Translations under genes and position numbers: made by a program | From: Brachionus manjavacas | Lineage: Eukaryota > Rotifera > Eurotatoria > Ploima > Brachionidae | Direction of reading: 5' to 3' | NCBI GenBank assembly: GCA_019054805.1 | Contig: JAHQIY010000004.1 | Coordinates: forward strand, 5,022,001-5,086,000 | Length of the DNA stretch: 64,000 nt | In this document: positions 59,565 through 64,000 of the stretch, piece after piece | Numbering within the stretch: position 1 is the stretch's first letter | Layout: each line of letters starts with the position of its first letter | The notes under the pieces: model-generated | Seen by the model: the letters and a program-made list of their open reading frames with translations, nothing else | Databases searched by the model: none | What the model was told of the DNA's origin: nothing

Positions 59565-59608
59565 ATATTTGTCCTGAAATTCGGCACATCCTATTTTTTG
59601 GACAAGAA
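59565..59608 (-). promoter_or_regulatory. Conserved upstream block of receptor gene B
   Basis: Counterpart of 56220-56262, placed 333 bases upstream of the ATG. The outer arms are the same; the centre reads AGGATGTGCCG and has one base more. Confidence 0.6.
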
Positions 59609-61126
59609 AAAAACTTGAATGAATTTTTTTGTTAAATGAATCGTTTCATATTAATTTGGTTACCAAATAGCCTTAGATAAAGCAGATTTTACAATTTAAT
59701 GTTTGATTAACTCTAGATAAAATTAAATAATTTTAATCGAAGATATCTATTGCAAATTGTAACCAGTTTCATTTTTTATTCAAAGGCAAAATTTTATTTT
59801 TAGTTTGTGTGCAATGACTCTGGTATCCGAAAATTGGTTGAAATATGATTTGCCGAAGCAATTTATTTTTGTTTATGTATTGATTTTTCTATCAAAATTT
59901 TTTCATACAGGTCTGATAGATTTAATCAATTGATTGGCCATCTAGAATAAAAAGCTGACCATAAAATTACACTCTCTCACAATCTTTAAAATAAACTGTG
60001 CTATTTTTTGGATAATCTGGTTAAAAATATTAAATGGTCAACATTTCTAAACATCTTTTTTTTTCCAAGGAAACCATTTTTTTTAAACAAATGATTGATA
60101 TCAGTACTATTTTCGACTATTTATTTATTAAGAATTTTTATTTTTAGTTATAGATAAATTAAAAATGTTCTATCTTTCAAAATTCTTTATTTCTAAAAAA
60201 AGCTTTAAGTTACAAAGATTGTTAAATTTTGCTTCAAAATTCAATTTTGTTAAATTTTTCAAACATTTGTTTTGCAGAGAGCAATAAAAAATTGAATTTA
60301 AAAAAATTTTTGATTTTATCGAGTCATTTGATTACTACAATGCGAAAACTTGAAAACTTTGAATTTTAAAAGAATTTGGATAAAAACACAACTTCGTTTA
60401 GTGCACCCAGTTGCATTCAAAAAACTAATTTTCAACTTGTTGAAAAAAATTTATTATAGATTTTTTATCATTTTTCTCTATTCTTTTATACTGAATTAAA
60501 TAAAATCTTTAAATAACTTTTTTAAAAATCAGCTGTTCAATTAAATCCCTCTGCCTTAAGATTTAGGCTAATTTCTTGAGAAGCGAGATGGATACAAAAA
60601 TTGATGCATGAACCAGTTTAAAGTTTCAAAAAGAACTCAGAAATAAAAATGTAAGTTAAATTCTTAAAAAATTAAATGCTAAAAATTGATCTAAAAAAGT
60701 CTGATCAAAAATGGTCTTTTGTTGCACCCAATGATTAAAACTACAAAATGCTAAAAAATTGAACTAAAAAAGAGGATGATGGTTAGGTAAAAATTACAAG
60801 AAAATTATATTTGAATTAAATTATAACGTTTAAAATATTTTTCTTTAAAAAAAATGTATTCCTAAATAAAATTTTGATTTTTTTAAAAAGGAAATATTAA
60901 GGAAGTTCTTGTTTTTTCAACAATTTTCGTAAAATATATTAAATTTAGGATTTTTGTTTTTTTTTAATTATCAAAATTTGCTTTATTTTCCGTAAATTAA
61001 GGTAAATTTACCATATTTTAAGAAACATGTAGTAAGAAACAAAACGCGGAAGACCACTGTACGTTCTCAAAAATTGTTAATAATAATCAAAAAAAAATTT
61101 TTTTTTGTATAAATTTCTTTATACAA
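59609..61126. other. Non-coding stretch upstream of receptor B
   Basis: AT-rich. No frame, exon pair or repeat that I can support. Confidence 0.5.
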
Positions 61127-62657
61127 ATGGTTTAATTTTTTGTGTTTGAATTACAAAATGTATCCAATCTTGAAATAACATTGAAAAAGTGCGATGCTTC
61201 AAATGTTGTTTTCAGTTTCAAAAAAAAATAATTTTAAGTTAACATTGCAAACATGAAAAACTCAGTCTTTTTTTTATAAATTTTGACTTTGGGTTTGTGA
61301 TAAGATGATTCTTATGTTCACCTAATCTAAAATACCAAAATCTTTGGTTTTGGTATTCCTAATTATTAATTTGAAGGGTGAAAAATTAATTTTAATTATT
61401 TTAATTTTTATTATTTATGCTGAAAGACAAATATTTAACAGGTATTAAGAACAGGTATTAAGTGGCCAATTATTCTGTCAGTTTTTTGAGTCAAAATCAA
61501 AAAAGTTTACAAATGGCGGAATATCTTTTGGAAAGAGATGATTGTTTCTGTTGAAACAGGACATAGATTTTAAGTGGCAAACACTTCCTTTTCGTAAGCT
61601 CTATAAATTTATTCCAACAATAAATAAGTAGAGGACCATCTTGTGTCATATTCACATCTAAGCTTATATTTTTTTATTGAATGTAAGCTTTATAATATAT
61701 TTATAAAAGAAAATGAAGATAAAGGAAAATTCTAGTTCTATAATATTTAAAAAGTATTTTAAAACACTTAATATTCGATTATTATATTTTCGAATATTTT
61801 CCTGATTAACTTGAGTTTGATCGGCTAAGAAACATGGTAATTTCGAGGTTATATCGACGGTTTAAAATTGCTTTCGGATAATGAGTGAACTATGGTTCAC
61901 CTAACCAACTAGACCCAGTTTTTCAACGATTGAATATAAATTTTAATCTAAATGAATTATTTAAAATTTTTTGCATCAAAGTTAAAATCAAAAAATTTTA
62001 AATTTAATAAATTTTGATTAAAAAATATTTTTATTTTAATACAATAAAAAAAAGTATACGTTAAATCCGAAGAGAGTTTTTTTGGACCTTCCAAAAATAT
62101 TGCATTATTTTTAGTAAAATAAAGTAAAGACATGTCTAATTTTCCTTTTAATTCCAAACTCTACTACATTTCAATAATTCCTATAATAAATAATATTTTT
62201 TTGAGCCAAGTCTCGATGAAAACTACCTTACAAGCTCTTGAACTTCTTAGAAATGCGGATGATATCCAACAAGAAGTTCTGGTGATATGAGGATAACTAA
62301 AACTTTGTTAATGATTTTGAAGAAAAAATGGAATCACCAAATCAAACTAATACCGAATATGAATCAGATGAATACTCAGGTAATTAATAGCCTAAAGAAG
62401 AATAAATAACTTACATTGGCAAAAATTCGAAATAAAGAACGATTTGGGATTGACTAAGAACGGAGAAGTGGCAAGTCTTATACTAATTGTTCCTAATCTA
62501 TCCTAGTGGCGCTCATACCCTTTTCAAGTACCTTTTTGAGCAATGACTCCGATCTGACACAGAGGCTACTGCATCTGAGTTGATCATCTACACCGCAATC
62601 ATTACCCAGTCGAAACTGGTCCCCCTATTTTTATGATGAAAGAGGTTTAAACATTCG
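61127..62657. mobile_element. Inverted, incomplete copy of the long-TIR element
   Basis: It starts ATGGTTTAATTTTTTGTGTTT (the TIR) and matches the right part of the 27-28 kb copy through AACATGAAAAACTCAGTC. It contains Z near 61885-61945 (GAACTATGGTTCACCTAACC) and Y at 62505-62657, ending GAAAGAGGTTTAAACATT, where the other TIR should begin but is lost. The central part is longer than in the other copy. Confidence 0.65.
62215..62394 (+). pseudogene. Possible transposase N-terminal fragment (weak)
   Basis: A broken frame reads LQALELLRNADDIQQEVLV, then after stops DNFVNDFEEKME, then TNTEYESDEYSGN. Acidic N-terminal segments like this occur in piggyBac-type transposases, but there is no catalytic motif. 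It may be part of the surrounding repeat. Confidence 0.2.
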
Positions 62658-62693
62658 CCCTGTATTGCAGAGATATTTTGAAGATTTTTTTTT

Positions 62694-62775
62694 TAACCCT
62701 CAATGGGTTTTGAACACTCGATCCTCTGCTTGCATGAATAACACGCAAACCATTCGGCTTTACGGGCTATAAGTC
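62694..62775 (-). repeat. tRNA-like SINE candidate
   Basis: On the minus strand, GCCCGTAAAGCCGAATGG resembles a Pol III A box, and GTGTTCAAAACCC about 35 bases on resembles a B box with two mismatches. TTGCGTG/CATGCAA can form an arm between them. It is followed by an A-rich tail. The cloverleaf is poor, so it is not a functional tRNA. Copies of a Y-module end (CACTAGGATAGAATA) lie on both sides. Confidence 0.4.
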
Positions 62776-62779
62776 TTAA

Positions 62780-62846
62780 AATAATTGTCTCTATTCTATC
62801 CTAGTGGCGAGGCGCTCATATCCCTTTCAAGTACCTTTTTGAGCAA
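62780..62846. repeat. Second partial copy of the Y-module end
   Basis: TCTATCCTAGTGGCG..GCGCTCATA..CAAGTACCTTTTTGAGCAA repeats the start of 62490-62560 in the same orientation, bracketing the tRNA-like unit. Confidence 0.65.
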
Positions 62847-62849
62847 GTC

Positions 62850-63750
62850 TTAGGAAACGACAAATTTTAGATGAGAAAATTAAACAAACAAGTAAATTGA
62901 TGAGACCAAAATGTTAGAATTTTTCATGATTTTTGACTTGTCGCTGAAAAATTTACATTGAATCGTACCAATTTCCACCAAAAAGCAGTAGATCCTAAAC
63001 TTTCATTTAAAAAAGAGATACATTAGCTTGTATCGGCATCTTTTTTGCAAGAAGTGTTTATTGCCAAAATTTTCCTCTCAAATTCATGTTATCAAGAATT
63101 TATAAAGTTCAATTTGTTTCCGTAATGGGAACATAATTTTTTTTTTTAATCAAATTAAAAATAGACATTTATTTTTGTATTCAGTATATTTTTTTAACAT
63201 ATTTTGACTAATTATGGTACTTGATTTTATTAAAAAGGCATATTTTTTAAAGAAGTCTTTTGAACCTCTTTAGGACATAACGTGTAAAAAAATATTCAGT
63301 GTTTGGGTGTTAAAGAAACACAACTTTGATCTTAAATAAATCTTTTATGTTGATTTTTTTAAAAGTCACAAATTGGACCATCTTGTCTGATTTTTAAATT
63401 CAACTGTTCAAACTCTTTAGTTAGATTTCAATTTTTATCTTTGTTTGTTCAAAATATTTCTCTTTGATAGTTAAAGTTTTCAACTAATCGTATGTTAGCA
63501 ATTATGACACCAAAAAAGTCTTTAAAAAAACAATTTCCGCCGGAATTGTGCATTGGCCATGAGAAAAAAAGGTTGCCCGAACTTTGACGAGAATTCTGTC
63601 AGAATCACGCCGTTAATAGCTTTTAAAATGGTCAAAATACATTAAAATATACTATAAATACAATATAAAAGTAATTTTAATTTTTTAAATATTTAAAAAA
63701 TTAGTTGAATTTAAAAGTTTTAAGAACTAATGCTGAAGTCTCTTGTGGTA
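62850..63750. other. Non-coding gap
   Basis: AT-rich, with a small GC-richer island at about 63535-63615 (CCGCCGGAATTGTGCATTGG) that has no supported identity. Confidence 0.4.
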
Positions 63751-64000
63751 GTAGTAGTAAGGGGTAAACTACAAGTCGCGAATTACATGCAGGATGTTGC
63801 AAAATGCGATGGGTGAGGATGCCCTGTGTGGTAGCCACTTGCCGTAATTAAGTTGCTGTTTTGTCAAGCTTGCTTATGAAGTCGTTGGTACTTTTGGCAG
63901 TGATGATGGAGTTGTAAAGATCGTTCCAGTCATTGACAATTCGGTTGCAGAAAAAGTTATGTCGTTGATTACAGTTCTTCACCAATTCTCGTCTCAATCT
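63740..64000 (-). mobile_element. 3' end of a LINE (RT C-terminus and 3' UTR), cut by the window edge
   Basis: Minus-strand frame 64000-63848 reads LRRELVKNCNQRHNFFCNRI then VNDWNDLYNSI and stops at TAA (63850-63848). This is the R-x-x-FF-x-NR-x-x-x-x-WN pattern of non-LTR RT C-termini. A 3' UTR with a TAC triplet run follows (about 63750). The frame is intact as far as visible, so the upstream part may be better preserved. Confidence 0.8.

Noticed and set aside
62694-62775. Functional tRNA gene
   Set aside because: Box motifs are imperfect and acceptor and T stems do not pair properly; a SINE or tRNA relic is more likely.

Overview
The window looks like AT-rich nuclear DNA of a small invertebrate. 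Its protein-coding signal has long synonymous-rich exons, GT..AG introns mostly of 50-100 bp, metazoan gene families and many decayed transposons. My best guess is a monogonont rotifer of the Brachionus type. The basis is base composition, short introns, two-DBD nuclear receptors and the retroelement flavour; a flatworm or another lophotrochozoan is not excluded. No taxon was confirmed by a search.

Layout. (1) 1-15.9 kb: no gene that I can support. There is a GA-rich, CpG-containing block at the left edge and several small tandem duplications. (2) 15.93-17.36 kb (+): an intronless GT10 fucosyltransferase gene. (3) 19.18-25.55 kb (-): a complete eight-exon TACC (transforming acidic coiled-coil) gene, which I assembled exon by exon with matching splice phases. 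It faces the fucosyltransferase tail to tail. (4) 25.6-31 kb: non-coding, with a long-TIR repeat element, a foldback element with a 52-bp perfect palindrome, and dispersed repeats. (5) 31.2-49.7 kb: a transposon graveyard. It holds two or more LINE families with broken endonuclease and reverse transcriptase (RT) genes, a 2.78-kb tandem duplication of LINE sequence, a Tigger-like transposase remnant, a Helitron-like helicase remnant split by a hAT-type MITE, a Tc1-like DDE remnant, and two copies of an unidentified small gene. (6) 50.2-59.2 kb (-): two adjacent nuclear receptor genes, each with two DNA-binding domains (2DBD-NR). Their first seven exons have exactly equal lengths. Their DNA-binding exons have drifted apart, while exons 5-8 with their introns are almost identical. 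(7) 59.6-64 kb: non-coding, with an inverted copy of the long-TIR repeat, a tRNA-like SINE candidate, and the 3' end of another LINE at the right edge.

How the genes relate. Only the two receptors form a functional unit that can be argued from sequence: tandem paralogues with the same domain plan, a shared upstream block of about 43 bp, and recent homogenisation of the ligand-binding half. The fucosyltransferase (Golgi glycosylation) and TACC (centrosome/spindle) genes are ordinary housekeeping or developmental genes with no evident link to each other. Strongest second looks: the receptor gene conversion, the shared receptor promoter block, the cleanly dated MITE insertions (8-bp and TTAA target duplications), and the mosaic duplicated small gene.
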